From contig RPFO01000132.1 in NCBI GenBank assembly GCA_009746045.1, positions 745,590-809,589 on the forward strand: DNA of 64,000 nt. Reading direction: 5' to 3'. Shown here one piece after another: positions 63,241 through 64,000 of the stretch. Each line of letters begins with the position of its first letter. Within the stretch, counting starts at the first letter, position 1. Under the pieces are notes generated by a model that did not search any database, had not been told where the DNA came from, and was given only the letters and a program-made list of their open reading frames with translations. The DNA comes from Mesostigma viride (taxonomy: Eukaryota > Streptophyta > Mesostigmatophyceae > Mesostigmatales > Mesostigmataceae). Both the position numbers and the translations under genes were made by a program.

Positions 63241-64000
63241 GAAGGGGGCGGACAATGTTGTGCCCGACGCCCTCTCCCGTCGTGCTGACTACTGGTTCTA
63301 TGAGGACATGGGGGTGCTCCATACCACCTGCGAGGAGGCGCCTGGCGCCCCGCTCTACGATGACCCCCCACGGTCGCCGCGGGCGCGCTACCTGTTCCAC
63401 ATGAGTAATACCACTCCGGATGCCTTGTCGCCCCCCGATGGCGACGACGACCAGCGCGTGGACGCGCGGTCCCCCGGGGAAGGGGAGGGATCCCACACGC
63501 GGGTTCCCCTCGGTGCTGTGGCTCAAGGATCCCACACGCGGGTTCCCCTTGGTGCTGTGGCTCAGGCCATTTTTCATCTGGAACCTCTTGGATCTCCGGT
63601 GGTCGTATCTGAGTACCTACACTCGGCGCTTGACCAACCGGAGGAGGAGGACGAGGCCGATGCGTACACGGTCACATCCCCCCTGGAGACGCTGATCAGC
63701 CGCTTCACGGTTACTGAGCCGGCCGCCTTGGAGGTGATCAAGTCACACCCCAAGATGATGGGCAGACTCCCGTGCAAGTTCCAAGAGGGACGCCTATACG
63801 TCATGGTGCGCCCTGACACGTGGCGCCTCTACATACCCGAACTCTGTCGAGCAGCGTTGCTCCACGAGCTCCACGATTCTCTTGTCGGCGGTCACCAGGG
63901 CATTCATCGGCTGCTACCACGGGCGCGCCGCCATTTCTACTGGCCTGGCATGAAGGACTACATCAAGGCCTATATACGCGAATGCCCGTCGTGCCAGGTA
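63235..64000 (+). CDS. int: Gypsy B integrase, N-terminal part (runs off window)
   Basis: Opens with VKGADNVVPDALSRR, the standard RNase H/integrase junction of Gypsy, passes a variable linker with a 39-bp tandem duplication (SHTRVPLGAVAQ twice, about 63489-63565), and reaches the HHCC zinc domain (LLHELHDSLVGGHQGIHRLL … HFYWPGM … CPSCQ) at the window edge. The catalytic DDE core lies outside. No stop in 766 bp. Confidence 0.88.

Larger units (their letters stand above)
53882..64000 (+). mobile_element. Gypsy-type LTR retrotransposon B (runs off window)
   Basis: The 5' LTR is followed by a primer site, a leader with a viroplasmin-like ORF, gag with polyQ and CCHC knuckle, protease, RT, RNase H and the start of integrase, all on the plus strand. 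Several frameshifts and two in-frame stops mean that this copy is defective unless they are sequencing errors. A Copia-type element splits its protease. It is a relative of Gypsy A and gives the template for reading A's broken parts. Confidence 0.92.

Overview
The window is eukaryotic. It is packed with nested LTR retrotransposons that carry tRNA-type primer sites, DNA transposons with inverted ends, minisatellites and foldbacks, and I found no rRNA, no credible tRNA and no host housekeeping gene. The retroelement set (Gypsy and Copia lineages, a CACTA-like element, three-LTR arrays) would fit a green alga, another protist or a plant-lineage genome. The sequence does not name the host.

The centrepiece is an endogenous virus at about 11.88-35.62 kb. 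It is a polinton-like virus (PLV), a small tailless double-jelly-roll dsDNA virus of the kind known from algae and other protists. Its genes lie in two divergent blocks that share a 39-bp gap near 20.4 kb. The leftward block holds a coiled-coil protein, the A32/FtsK-type packaging ATPase, an AT-hook protein, a tyrosine recombinase, and an archaeo-eukaryotic primase followed in the same frame by a UL9/origin-binding-protein-type SF2 helicase; one TAG codon separates primase from helicase. The rightward block is the particle module: a roughly 1,080-residue surface protein, a basic C2H2 zinc-finger protein, a small protein, a penton-like minor capsid protein, a 94-aa amphipathic protein, the major capsid protein, a 56-aa protein, an Ig-like/lectin-like fibre gene and two unknowns. 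No DNA polymerase is visible. Two tiers of inverted repeats bound the element: an outer pair of about 100 bp with TTGAGTGAT motifs, and an inner 62-bp pair identical at both ends that is itself a perfect hairpin.

The virus sits inside another element. Near-identical 668-bp LTRs at 3952-4619 and 36634-40015, with matching 5-bp flanks, a primer site and a polypurine tract, outline a minus-strand Gypsy retrotransposon that received the virus in its leader, close to a relic of a viroplasmin-like ORF. The virus was then hit by a Copia-type element (20957-25460) in the large surface-protein gene and by a foldback element (32111-32879) in the fibre gene. A further small LTR element (36892-39600) sits in the right Gypsy LTR.

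Right of the Gypsy come a CCACC/CCAA satellite (to about 40.4 kb), a 9.6-kb CACTA-like transposon (41151-50740) that contains a second TIR element (43073-45544) and a three-LTR tandem retroelement (46889-49625), a degraded region (50.7-53.9 kb), and a plus-strand Gypsy (53882 to the window end) with a viroplasmin-like leader ORF, gag, protease, RT-RNase H and the start of integrase. Its protease codons are split by a gag-only Copia-type element (58544-61447). The far left (1-3951) holds a duplicated 640-bp repeat, short direct repeats and a CCACCC satellite.
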